DNA from: Bacteroidales bacterium
Lineage (GTDB): Bacteria > Bacteroidota > Bacteroidia > Bacteroidales > JAQUTK01
Direction: 5' to 3'
Assembly: GCA_028709785.1 (NCBI GenBank)
Contig: JAQUTK010000014.1
Coordinates: 1-64,000 of the forward strand
Length of the DNA stretch: 64,000 nucleotides
A program made the translations under genes and the position numbers. The notes beneath the pieces were generated by a model. It saw nothing but the letters and a program-made list of their open reading frames with translations, was not told the origin of the DNA and searched no databases. This document shows, one piece after another, positions 50,780 to 59,685 of the stretch. Each line of letters begins with the position of its first letter. The first letter of the stretch is position 1.

Positions 50780-53233
50780 TTATTCAACCTCTAATAGAAC
50801 TTCAGCATCCTTAAGAGCTTCGGACGTTGCTTTCAATTTGACAGTTCCGGCCTTTCTGTCTGATTGCACAAGTACCAGACAATATCCATTAAAAGCCACC
50901 CGCTGACTCGCTTTGTCAGGTTCATGACTACTCGGATTGCCATTGCCGGTACCAATTATCTTTCCCGGACCTTCAATTTCAAAATGAACAAGATTGCTGG
51001 CAGTTGGCACCACTCTCCCTTTGGCATCTTTGATAGCCACTCTGACAACGGCTACATCGCATCCATCAGCTTTGAGCCTGTTACAATCGCTGCTTAATGC
51101 TATTTGAGCGGGATTCGTTGTAGTTTGAACGATATCTTTCGTGATCACTTTTCCTTTTTTATATCCTCTGGCTTCCAATTTTCCGGGTTGATATGTCAGA
51201 GACCAAATTAGTTTGGTGTAAGGAATTGCTTTTTGCTTTCCAATACTTTTACCGTTGAGCAACAACTCCACTTCCTCACAATTGGTATAACAGTGCACTT
51301 TGATACTGTCTCCCTCTTTCCCTTTCCAGTTCCAATGAGGGAAAATATGTACCACCGGTTGATTCGTCCAGGCTGCTTTGTAAGCATAATACCCATCTTT
51401 GGGGAAACCACAGATATCCATAAAACCAAAATGAGAAGTGACACAGGGCCATCGGTATGGAGTAGGTTCGCCGCGATAGTCAAAACCAGTCCAAACAAAT
51501 AACCCTCCGAGATAAGGATATTTGACTATATCTGCCCAATCTTCACCAGGTAGTGGTCCCCAGTTAGGCTGCCATAACCCCAGGTTTGACACATATCCTT
51601 TTTCCCAATTGTTCTCATATTCACCACGGGTTGAAATGAAACTTGTCGTTTCTGTACAGAATTCAACCCGCTGAGGATTATTTTCGTGATCTTTCACGTA
51701 TGCCAGTCCTTTGTCCCCGTAGTTATATCCCACAACATCCAGCACATCGCTATATCCACCCTCATTGCGACCATGATTCATCGCAGCAGTCACCGGACGG
51801 GAAGGATCAATCTGATGGGTAATATCAACCAGGGTTTTCAGTATTCTGGTTCCGGTCACCGTACCTTGAATTCCTTCCTCATTTTCCATACTCCACATAA
51901 AAATTGAAGGATGGTTACGATCCCTGTACAACATGCTGGTCAAATCTTTTATCCCCTCTTCGCTACTGGATAGCGTACGGTTTTCATCCAGAACAAGCAG
52001 TCCCATCCGGTCACACATAGTAAGCAGTTCGGGTGTAGGAGGATGATGCGAACAACGGTATCCATTGCTACCCATCTCTTTGAGTAGCTTTAATTTGTAT
52101 TCATTGATTTTATCGGGAAGGGCAACTCCAATCCCCGCAAAATCCTGATGGTTGCAGGTACCTTTGATAGGATACAATTTGCCGTTCAGGAATAAACCGT
52201 TGCGATTGATTTCAATGGTTCTCACTCCAAATGTGGTTTCGTAGGTGTCTATGATCTTTCCGTTGTCAGAAACTTCGGTCATGACTTTATACAGATTGGG
52301 TGTTTCAGGAGACCAAAGCAGCGGTTTTTGAATCGCACCTTGTTGTGCAATTTCAATCTGACTCAAAGGATTGATCGTCAGAGAAGAGGTTTTTGTATCC
52401 ATTAAAACGCCCTTGTCATCCATAATTTTTGAGATAAGCGTCACCGTTTTTACCTGTTCATACTCGTTTTTCAGAGTGGTTTTTATATCAACAACAGCTT
52501 CCTTTGGTGAAATCACAGGCGTAGTAATGTATGTGCCAAAACGATCGACGTGAAGCCGGTCTGTTTTAACGAGCCAAACATGCCTGTAAATACCGCATCC
52601 TTCGTACCACCACCCTTCGTATTCGGTAGCATCAACCTTTACAAGAATCACATTCTTACCTTCTTTTCCATATCGCAAAACATCAGTCAGGTCATAATTG
52701 GAAGGAGTGTAACCACTCTTGTGATTACCTATAAGGTGACCGTTTACCCAAACAGTACTGTTTCTGAAGATTCCATCAAACTCAATGGAGATTTTCTTTC
52801 CAAGATCTGTTTGCGGTATTTCAAATTCTTTTCGGTAAAACCCGATACCACCGGGCAAATATCCGCTGACAGCAGGTGCGCTCCCAATAGAATTATCATT
52901 CACAAAAGTTCCCTCAACGCACCAATCGTGCGGTATAACAACTTCTTTCCAGTCTTCGGGCTTAAACGTGGCAGCTTTATCAACATCCGTATATGCTATC
53001 ACGGCTTCTTTGTTCGTTTCTACTTTTACATTGATATCCGTTAAGCCACCCTGTCTGCCCGCTTTCACTGCACGTTTGATCGCGATCTCACCTTTGTGGA
53101 ACAGCCAACCAATATCAAAGTTCTCTTTCATCCTTTGTGAGGAAGCTGTTTGTTGGACTATTTGTGACATTCCTTTTATAGGAAATAGTATCAGTAAAAG
53201 GAAGAGTGTCAAATTTCTTGTTGCTGTGATCAT
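50780..53233 (-). CDS. GH2-family beta-galactosidase-like enzyme
   Basis: This 817-residue secreted GH2 enzyme starts at MITATRNLT (53233) with a good signal peptide. The longer frame (53266) has a poor N terminus. The jelly roll is about 30-225, the Ig domain 230-340 and the TIM barrel 345-625, followed by C-terminal DUF4982/Ig-like domains. The acid/base is E452 in WSMENEEG and the nucleophile E528 in FCTETTS. It has its own probable promoter (-7 at 53280) and a candidate HTCS site, and is followed by the GH141-like gene after 23 bp. The exact sugar is not known. Confidence 0.92.
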   Translation of the reverse strand: MITATRNLTLFLLLILFPIKGMSQIVQQTASSQRMKENFDIGWLFHKGEIAIKRAVKAGRQGGLTDINVKVETNKEAVIAYTDVDKAATFKPEDWKEVVIPHDWCVEGTFVNDNSIGSAPAVSGYLPGGIGFYRKEFEIPQTDLGKKISIEFDGIFRNSTVWVNGHLIGNHKSGYTPSNYDLTDVLRYGKEGKNVILVKVDATEYEGWWYEGCGIYRHVWLVKTDRLHVDRFGTYITTPVISPKEAVVDIKTTLKNEYEQVKTVTLISKIMDDKGVLMDTKTSSLTINPLSQIEIAQQGAIQKPLLWSPETPNLYKVMTEVSDNGKIIDTYETTFGVRTIEINRNGLFLNGKLYPIKGTCNHQDFAGIGVALPDKINEYKLKLLKEMGSNGYRCSHHPPTPELLTMCDRMGLLVLDENRTLSSSEEGIKDLTSMLYRDRNHPSIFMWSMENEEGIQGTVTGTRILKTLVDITHQIDPSRPVTAAMNHGRNEGGYSDVLDVVGYNYGDKGLAYVKDHENNPQRVEFCTETTSFISTRGEYENNWEKGYVSNLGLWQPNWGPLPGEDWADIVKYPYLGGLFVWTGFDYRGEPTPYRWPCVTSHFGFMDICGFPKDGYYAYKAAWTNQPVVHIFPHWNWKGKEGDSIKVHCYTNCEEVELLLNGKSIGKQKAIPYTKLIWSLTYQPGKLEARGYKKGKVITKDIVQTTTNPAQIALSSDCNRLKADGCDVAVVRVAIKDAKGRVVPTASNLVHFEIEGPGKIIGTGNGNPSSHEPDKASQRVAFNGYCLVLVQSDRKAGTVKLKATSEALKDAEVLLEVE

Positions 53234-53279
53234 AGTATTTGTTTTTTGACCCGTAAAACCGGGCAATCAGTTTGTGCAG

Positions 53280-53287
53280 CAAATATA
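53280..53287 (-). promoter_or_regulatory. -7 box of the GH2-GH141-GH29 unit
   Basis: TATATTTG on the minus strand lies 47 bp upstream of the GH2 start in a 218-bp gap after the GH127 stop. A short GGATGT/ACATCC inverted repeat (around 53350-53375) may end the GH127 transcript. Confidence 0.55.
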
Positions 53288-53394
53288 GAGTATTCTTCCA
53301 ATAAGATAGATTTACAAATTCGACGAACAATAGAATAAAATCGACAAATTAAGGATGTTTTATTTTGACACATCCTCATTGCTTATGAATCGCC

Positions 53395-53413
53395 GAATTC
53401 ACAGAACCCTAAG
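53395..53413 (-). promoter_or_regulatory. Candidate HTCS-binding site upstream of GH2
   Basis: On the plus strand this reads GAATTC, 4 nt, AACCCTAAG. The same two blocks, 8 nt apart, lie upstream of the GH127 gene (55406-55428). It sits about 110 bp above the GH2 -7 box, where an activator could act. Confidence 0.4.
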
Positions 53414-53451
53414 TAACTCGTTTTTTTTATTGACCAAATCTCTGTAGCCGG

Positions 53452-55326
53452 TCATTCTGTTTTTCTTAAGGTCGCATATACTCCATATGTAGCATCCTTC
53501 ACTTCATAAAAGGGCAGCAGTTTATACTCTGTACCTCCGTTTTTAAGAGTAAAAACCATGTCGTTTCCATGCTTAGTCATTGAATGTAAGATACCCGCAG
53601 TATCTCCTTGAAGAATCAATTCCTTGTCGGTTTGGAATGCTAAAAGCACTGGGCCATAATATATAGCAAGCATATTTGGATTGTCGGGCGTGGTTTTAAC
53701 ATGAAGCTCGTAATCAAAGATCAAGTCTATCTGATCGCCATATTTCCATGACCGTTCAAGTGTGATATATGAAAGAGGTTTACTGTCAACGGAAACCGGT
53801 TTGCCGTTGATCAATACTTTCGTTGGTTTGGTCGCCCATGCCGGTACCAATAAATTGAGAGCAAATCGGGACGGCTTTTGAGATGAAACCGTAAATCGGA
53901 CCGTAGAGTTTGCAGGGAAATTACCTGTTTGACGGATGGTTACTCCCTGTTTTTCCCAGTTCACTTCAGAAGGAATATACAGATTTACCCAAAGACTGTG
54001 CTTTTTCCAAAAATAGATATTCGAATTGAGGTGTGTAAAAGCTTCAATGGTCGATCCGTTGCAGCAACGAAAATCTGTCTCTTTTAAAAACTTCTTATTT
54101 TGAGGACTACTTAATGGAAGGTGATAAACACATGTTCCGTTTTCACTATTCTGCAAGGCCATTACCGCGTTGTAAAAAGTATTCATATACACATCGGCAT
54201 ATTGGGGTAATGCTGTCCATCGGAACAATGCGCTTGTAACTTTCTGGGTATTGTGCGATACACAGGATTCGGCTATTTCGCTGGTAAGTGTTGCACTTAT
54301 GCTATCGGCATCTCCCCAATGCTCCGCCGTACGGGAGGTGGGAGTTGTTTTGATCGGACGGGGACCGCTACTCGAACCGTTCACAAAGCAATGATGATGA
54401 ATCAGAATATCCCAAAAATGAGATGTGACATCACGATAATATGCTTCGTCCGTATTTTCGTATCGCTTGGCAAAGCCAATGACAAGAGGCAAATGAGTAT
54501 TCGAGTGTAAACCGGCCAAAATATCTTTGCCTTCATACAGAGGCTGAGTAAACCACTTTCGGTCAAAAAGGGATGCAAGCTTCAGATGTTCGGGATCTTT
54601 TGATACCGCATACAAATTGTGCAAAACATCGTTCATTCCTCCAGGTTCATTGCTTGGATTCGCATCAACGGTATAAAGCATCTTTTCTATAACCTCAGGC
54701 GATAGCTTATCCATTCGTTGCTTCACATACTCAGCCATTTTCAAAACCATGGAGTATGCTTTTTTATTTCCGGTAAGGGTGTAGACATCAAGCAGACCCT
54801 GCATTATTTTATGGTAGGTATAGTATGGAGCCCACACACCACCAAATTTGGTTTCCAGAATTGTAAAATCATTTTCGGGAAAGGCACTCAGGTATTTTCC
54901 TCCCAGTTTCTGCTGACATTCGCTTAATGCGTCAACCATGTAATTGATTCGTTTCAGCAAAAGAGTATCTCCATTTTTTTCAATTAACGAGGCACAGGCA
55001 GATAAATAATGACCGGTGAAATGACCGCGTAATCCGATATACGGAGCTTCCCAACCATCGAGTGGCTTGGCATCAGATTTTATTCCGGCATTTATCCTGA
55101 AATTATGCAATAACCGCTCAGGGTCTAACTGATACAGATAATTCGTATTAAGTGTTTCGCGCTGTTTTATCCAGGAATCGCAAAGCGCGACCTCTTTATT
55201 TGAGAATGCAATCGGTCTGTTCCCTTTTTTTAAAAATTGATTTCCGGCATAACAACTTAGATTGCAGAATACAGTTGCAAGCATTAGAGCAGACATCATA
55301 AAATCTTTGAACGAGGCGTTTTTCAT
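53452..55326 (-). CDS. GH127 beta-L-arabinofuranosidase-like enzyme
   Basis: This 624-residue secreted protein (start MKNASFKDFMM, signal peptide to about residue 27) belongs to GH127 (formerly DUF1680), which cleaves beta-L-arabinofuranosides and related linkages. The (alpha/alpha)6 barrel shows AESCVSHNTQKV and FRCCNGSTIEAF. These contain the zinc-binding Glu and Cys residues (E-x-C and the Cys-Cys pair, one of which is the family nucleophile). Beta-sandwich domains follow to the C terminus. The longer frame to 55383 lacks a good N terminus. It lies directly downstream of the HTCS gene, with a candidate regulator site at 55406-55428. Confidence 0.9.
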   Translation of the reverse strand: MKNASFKDFMMSALMLATVFCNLSCYAGNQFLKKGNRPIAFSNKEVALCDSWIKQRETLNTNYLYQLDPERLLHNFRINAGIKSDAKPLDGWEAPYIGLRGHFTGHYLSACASLIEKNGDTLLLKRINYMVDALSECQQKLGGKYLSAFPENDFTILETKFGGVWAPYYTYHKIMQGLLDVYTLTGNKKAYSMVLKMAEYVKQRMDKLSPEVIEKMLYTVDANPSNEPGGMNDVLHNLYAVSKDPEHLKLASLFDRKWFTQPLYEGKDILAGLHSNTHLPLVIGFAKRYENTDEAYYRDVTSHFWDILIHHHCFVNGSSSGPRPIKTTPTSRTAEHWGDADSISATLTSEIAESCVSHNTQKVTSALFRWTALPQYADVYMNTFYNAVMALQNSENGTCVYHLPLSSPQNKKFLKETDFRCCNGSTIEAFTHLNSNIYFWKKHSLWVNLYIPSEVNWEKQGVTIRQTGNFPANSTVRFTVSSQKPSRFALNLLVPAWATKPTKVLINGKPVSVDSKPLSYITLERSWKYGDQIDLIFDYELHVKTTPDNPNMLAIYYGPVLLAFQTDKELILQGDTAGILHSMTKHGNDMVFTLKNGGTEYKLLPFYEVKDATYGVYATLRKTE

Positions 55327-55405
55327 TATAAATACCGTTAATATTAATACTATAGTCCGATGAATATCCATAGCTTTAGTCACAAATTCGTGATTTCAGC
55401 TTCCT

Positions 55406-55428
55406 GAATTCAGCAAACTAACCCTAAG
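55406..55428 (-). promoter_or_regulatory. Candidate HTCS-binding site upstream of GH127
   Basis: GAATTC, 8 nt, AACCCTAAG on the plus strand, 80-100 bp upstream of the GH127 start. See the similar pair at 53395-53413. The TAnnTTTG box of GH127 is not obvious. Confidence 0.4.
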
Positions 55429-55542
55429 AATTTTAATCATTTACGTAATTATTAATCAACTCAACATAAATGATACCGTAAAAGTATCAAAACTTTTAAA
55501 ATACAAAGAGGCATTATGTGTTTTATCAGGTATACGTATGTC

Positions 55543-58500
55543 TTATTTTTCTTCATGCTGTTGTTTTTGCATACGAAGATACTCCGATGGTGACATTCCA
55601 AACTCTTCACGGAAATTGACAGTAAACCTTTTAGGAGAATTGTAACCAACCTCATAAGCGATTTCAGCAATTTGCAATTGGCTCTTTTCAAGAAGTTGAC
55701 GCCCTCGTTTTAACCGTATGGTTCTGATAAATTCCGCCGGACCTTTTCCTGTAATCACAATTAGTTTCTTGTATAAGTGCCCACGACTTAGGCCAACCGC
55801 CTCTCCGAGTGTTTCAACAGAAAAATCAGGATCACTCATGTGCACTTCTACAACATGGATCGCTTTTTCAATCAACTTCTCATCCAACGATGTAATAGTA
55901 ATCTCAGCAGGGGAAACATCCAGCTTCTGGCTAAATGTCTGATGGCTCTTCTTATTCCATTCTATGAACTTTTGAATACGGAGTTTTAGAATTTCAAAGT
56001 TAAACGGCTTCGTTATATAATCATCTGCACCCAACTCTAGTCCTTCAATTTTATGTTCATCAGCAGTACGAGCAGTCAATAAGATAACAGGAATATGAGA
56101 CCAAAGAATATTTGTTTTTATCTGTTTGCAAAGTTCAGTTCCACTCATCACAGGCATCATTATATCGCTCACCACAATGTCTATATTGGTTTTCTGCAAT
56201 TTATTGATCGCCTCAATCCCATTACCCGCTGTGATTACCGAATAATCAGCACTAAGATTATCCTCAATAAATTCGCATAAATCTTTATTGTCATCCACAA
56301 ATAATAAACTTGGCTTCTCAGCACCCATTGCAGGATTTATATAACTATTTTCGTGATCGTCATCTACGATTTCTTCCTGCATCGTATGATCAGATACTTC
56401 CGCTTTTCTAACAGGAATTGAAAACGTGAAGATGCTGCCTTCCGGCACATTGTCTTCCACTTTTATGGATCCTCCATGAAGATTGACATATCCGTGCGCA
56501 ATATGCAAACCAATTCCACTGCCGGTCTTTTCTTGTTTTTGAGGAGCTTGATAGAATCGTTCAAAGACATATTCTTTAGCTTCATTGCTAATACCAGTTC
56601 CTGAGTCTGACACGCTCACACACACATTTTCTTTCTGTTGAAATATATTGAGGCAGATAGTTCCACCATCAGGAGTATATTTGAATGCATTTGAGAGTAA
56701 ATTAGTTAATACTTTTCGTATTTTATCTTGATCAAACTGCATAAAAAGAGTATCCATTTCACTGGAAAACAAAAAGTTAATACCTCTTTCATTTGCGTAG
56801 ACACAAAAAGAGGTGTAAGTATCTCTGACAATATAAACGAAATCGTCATTCTTTAAGTTCAATCGCTCTGCGCCAACATCTAATTTGCGAAAGTCAAGCA
56901 ATGCGTTTATCAACGAGAGCAGTTGTTGTGCATTCTTATACATAGTACTCAACTTTTTTCGCATACTATCGTTCGTTGTTTCATTCAGCATTATTTGTAA
57001 TGGCATCATAATGAGTGTAAGCGGTGTGCGTAAATCGTGGCTGATGTTCGTAAAAAAGCGCAGCTTCATCTCATTGATATGTATCTCCTTTTCATGGTCT
57101 ATTTGAATACGCTGTTGTTCTAATTCAATGCGTTGACGTTTCTCTTTTCTACGAACATAATATACTACTAGTCCGATAATCAAAACTGTATATACAACAA
57201 ACGCCCAAACTGAAGAATAGAATGGCGGAGTTACATGTATGGATAATATCGTAGGGACATTATTCCAAACTCCGTCACTGTTGCAGGCTTTTATTAATAG
57301 TCTGTAATTCCCTGAAGGAAGTGTGGAAATTACTATTTTGTTTTCTTGGGTTGGTATCCACTGGGTATTAAAACCTTCTATCTGATAAGCATATTTTACT
57401 TTGTCTGAGGTCAATAAATCGCCTGTGGTAAACTGGAACAATATCAGTTTATCATTGTATTTAAAATTTAACCGGGAGGTTAATTCCATTGGTTGTTCGA
57501 GTATCTTATGACCATTATAAAGTGAATCAACTTGAATAGTCGTATTTCCGATGGTTAATCCTGTAAATATAACTTTTGCTGTTGGTTGATCTTTTTCGGC
57601 CATTTTGTTAGGATCAAGAACGGTATATCCATCTACACTCCCAAGTAGGATGTCTCCATTACGCAATTTGCATATAGAATGTCCATTAAAGTAACTATCC
57701 TTTAGACCATCCTTGACTGAATAATTTTTGCTTGTGAGAGTCAGATTATCATTCAATTCTCGCTTAACCGTTACTATTGAGAGTCCGTTACTTGTAGTCA
57801 CCCACATATTCGTGAGATTATCCTCTATGATACCTCGAATTGAGTTGTCACATAAACCGTTTTCCTTATTAAAGTAATAAAGAGTATCCTTTCTTTGATC
57901 CCATATAGTTAACCCCTCATTGTGCCCAATCCACAAGAGGCTCCGTTCATCTTTATATACATTTGAGATTCGATTCTCTTTGAAGCGTTGGCTTCCATTT
58001 TTATTTCCATAATATTTAACCTTCTTGTTGTTTGTAACATCAATGACCGAAAGTCCGTCAACTGTACCAACATATATTTTATCCCCTCCATCATAAAACA
58101 TATCTAATACATAATCATGGTCATTAAATGGCGACAGTAAAGAGTCAAAATCAGTTGATTCGGATTGAAACAGTTGAATTTTTCCTCCTAATGTTCCTAT
58201 CCATATATTTCCAAATCGATCTTCCCTTAAGCTCCAAATGTCATTGTTTGTTAGTTTACTGTTTTTTGTAGTGTATTGGACTATTCTACCATTATCAAAA
58301 CAAAACAGACCCTTTTGATAGGTACCAATCCAGACACGCCCTTTTTTGTCTTCCAATATTGAGATTATAGCGGTGTTTGGTACAGGAAGTTTCTTCACAA
58401 CACTGTCAGTATATTTTCTCTGTATATATAATCCTTTGCCATCTGTCCCCAACCAAATATTACTTTGATGATCTTCCATTATTGTACTAATATCTGAACA

Positions 58501-59571
58501 CTCCTTATGTTGGAAGTTGAAAAAATTGCGAAAACTTTCATGATAAAAAGAGAGGCCTTTCTTATTATGCCCGATCCAGATTGTTTCTTCATTATCCCGA
58601 TATAAACAGGCTATGCTATTCGATGATAAAGAGGTATATGTCCATGGATGATATATGATATTCGTTATTACGTCCTTCGATTTGTCATAAACAAACACTC
58701 CTTTATGGTCTGTTCCTATCCAGATTTTCCCGAATTGATCTTCGACAATACTCGTAACATAATTATTTTCAGTTTTTATTGCCGAAGTTAATTCTATGGT
58801 CTTCCATTCTTGATTTGATTTCATTCTATAAAAAAACCGATCTATTTTACTTGAATAAAGCCATAGATCATCATTACTGTCTACATAGATCTTATTATTG
58901 TTTTCTACCAGATCTTGTTTGATAAAATCGGGTAACATGATCAAAGTCTGGGCACCTGTTTGTTTATTCAATTGCCAACAAGCCCCTGACTTTTGAATAG
59001 TATACAAGAAATCATTATTATCTGTTATATCGGTAGTTGAAAGATCATCCAATGGAGTGTTTAAATGGATCTCAGAGGTACTCTTCTTCTGAATATTATA
59101 ATGAAATACTTTTTGTTTGTTGAATACCCATAGATCATGCTTTTTATCCACAAAGACTTTACAATTCGGATCGGATGGTATGCTTAAATCCAGCAATAAC
59201 GGTTTTATATCAGACAGAAAGCAGTCTTTTTCTCTTTTATATACCATGTAAGAATATCCAAAGCCAACCCAGATATTGCCCAAACCATCTTCCTGAAGTT
59301 CCAATATATCATTGGAGATCGACGGATTGTGAATATCCGAACGCATTGTGTAATTTTTAAACTCATACCCGTCATATCTATTTAATCCGGCCTCAGTACC
59401 TATCCATAGAAAGCCATAACTATCTCTTAGTATTGTTTTTACAGTGTTATTTGAAAGGCCGTTACTGGTATCTAAATGATGAAAAACATAAGATGACTGT
59501 CCTATGACACCTTGGAAGAACAGAATCCAAAATAGTCCAAGTATAAAAAACGGTCTTTTATATCTTTTCAT
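55543..59571 (-). CDS. Hybrid two-component system regulator (HTCS) of the PUL
   Basis: This 1342-residue protein is a complete one-polypeptide sensor-regulator. A signal peptide/anchor (1-25) precedes a two-bladed periplasmic propeller sensor of Reg_prop repeats (about 30-670; many DxxGxxWIGT units such as DQFGKIWIGTDHKG). A Y_Y_Y domain (about 680-770) and a TM segment (about 775-800, SSVWAFVVYTVLIIGLVVYY) follow. The cytoplasmic part has a histidine kinase (phospho-acceptor H845 in NISHDLRTPLT, HATPase with SDSGTGIS), a receiver (D1136 in VVSDIMMPVMSG), and a C-terminal AraC-type HTH (about 1230-1340). It is predicted to bind an oligosaccharide from the target glycan and to activate the surrounding GH genes. 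It has its own promoter. Confidence 0.96.
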   Translation of the reverse strand: MKRYKRPFFILGLFWILFFQGVIGQSSYVFHHLDTSNGLSNNTVKTILRDSYGFLWIGTEAGLNRYDGYEFKNYTMRSDIHNPSISNDILELQEDGLGNIWVGFGYSYMVYKREKDCFLSDIKPLLLDLSIPSDPNCKVFVDKKHDLWVFNKQKVFHYNIQKKSTSEIHLNTPLDDLSTTDITDNNDFLYTIQKSGACWQLNKQTGAQTLIMLPDFIKQDLVENNNKIYVDSNDDLWLYSSKIDRFFYRMKSNQEWKTIELTSAIKTENNYVTSIVEDQFGKIWIGTDHKGVFVYDKSKDVITNIIYHPWTYTSLSSNSIACLYRDNEETIWIGHNKKGLSFYHESFRNFFNFQHKECSDISTIMEDHQSNIWLGTDGKGLYIQRKYTDSVVKKLPVPNTAIISILEDKKGRVWIGTYQKGLFCFDNGRIVQYTTKNSKLTNNDIWSLREDRFGNIWIGTLGGKIQLFQSESTDFDSLLSPFNDHDYVLDMFYDGGDKIYVGTVDGLSVIDVTNNKKVKYYGNKNGSQRFKENRISNVYKDERSLLWIGHNEGLTIWDQRKDTLYYFNKENGLCDNSIRGIIEDNLTNMWVTTSNGLSIVTVKRELNDNLTLTSKNYSVKDGLKDSYFNGHSICKLRNGDILLGSVDGYTVLDPNKMAEKDQPTAKVIFTGLTIGNTTIQVDSLYNGHKILEQPMELTSRLNFKYNDKLILFQFTTGDLLTSDKVKYAYQIEGFNTQWIPTQENKIVISTLPSGNYRLLIKACNSDGVWNNVPTILSIHVTPPFYSSVWAFVVYTVLIIGLVVYYVRRKEKRQRIELEQQRIQIDHEKEIHINEMKLRFFTNISHDLRTPLTLIMMPLQIMLNETTNDSMRKKLSTMYKNAQQLLSLINALLDFRKLDVGAERLNLKNDDFVYIVRDTYTSFCVYANERGINFLFSSEMDTLFMQFDQDKIRKVLTNLLSNAFKYTPDGGTICLNIFQQKENVCVSVSDSGTGISNEAKEYVFERFYQAPQKQEKTGSGIGLHIAHGYVNLHGGSIKVEDNVPEGSIFTFSIPVRKAEVSDHTMQEEIVDDDHENSYINPAMGAEKPSLLFVDDNKDLCEFIEDNLSADYSVITAGNGIEAINKLQKTNIDIVVSDIMMPVMSGTELCKQIKTNILWSHIPVILLTARTADEHKIEGLELGADDYITKPFNFEILKLRIQKFIEWNKKSHQTFSQKLDVSPAEITITSLDEKLIEKAIHVVEVHMSDPDFSVETLGEAVGLSRGHLYKKLIVITGKGPAEFIRTIRLKRGRQLLEKSQLQIAEIAYEVGYNSPKRFTVNFREEFGMSPSEYLRMQKQQHEEK

Positions 59572-59586
59572 TGTAGAGCAAATTAT

Positions 59587-59627
59587 GAGAACTTTAAGAC
59601 AGATGGTACCGTCTGAGAACCTTTAAG
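59587..59627. promoter_or_regulatory. Repeat/palindrome element in the HTCS leader
   Basis: GAGAACTTTAAG (59587-59598) and GAGAACCTTTAAG (59615-59627) are direct repeats. They flank an imperfect 16-bp palindrome centred on GGTACC (59600-59615). The element lies between the HTCS -7 box (59630-59637) and its start codon, a position suited to repression or autoregulation. Confidence 0.5.
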
Positions 59628-59629
59628 TG

Positions 59630-59637
59630 CAAATATA
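59630..59637 (-). promoter_or_regulatory. -7 box of the HTCS gene
   Basis: TATATTTG on the minus strand lies 58 bp upstream of the HTCS start, within the 114-bp gap after the GH42 stop. No TTTG is found at normal -33 spacing. Confidence 0.55.
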
Positions 59638-59685
59638 TTATTCAAAATTTGATTCTTCCTACTTATGATTCTACTATCATGGAGC

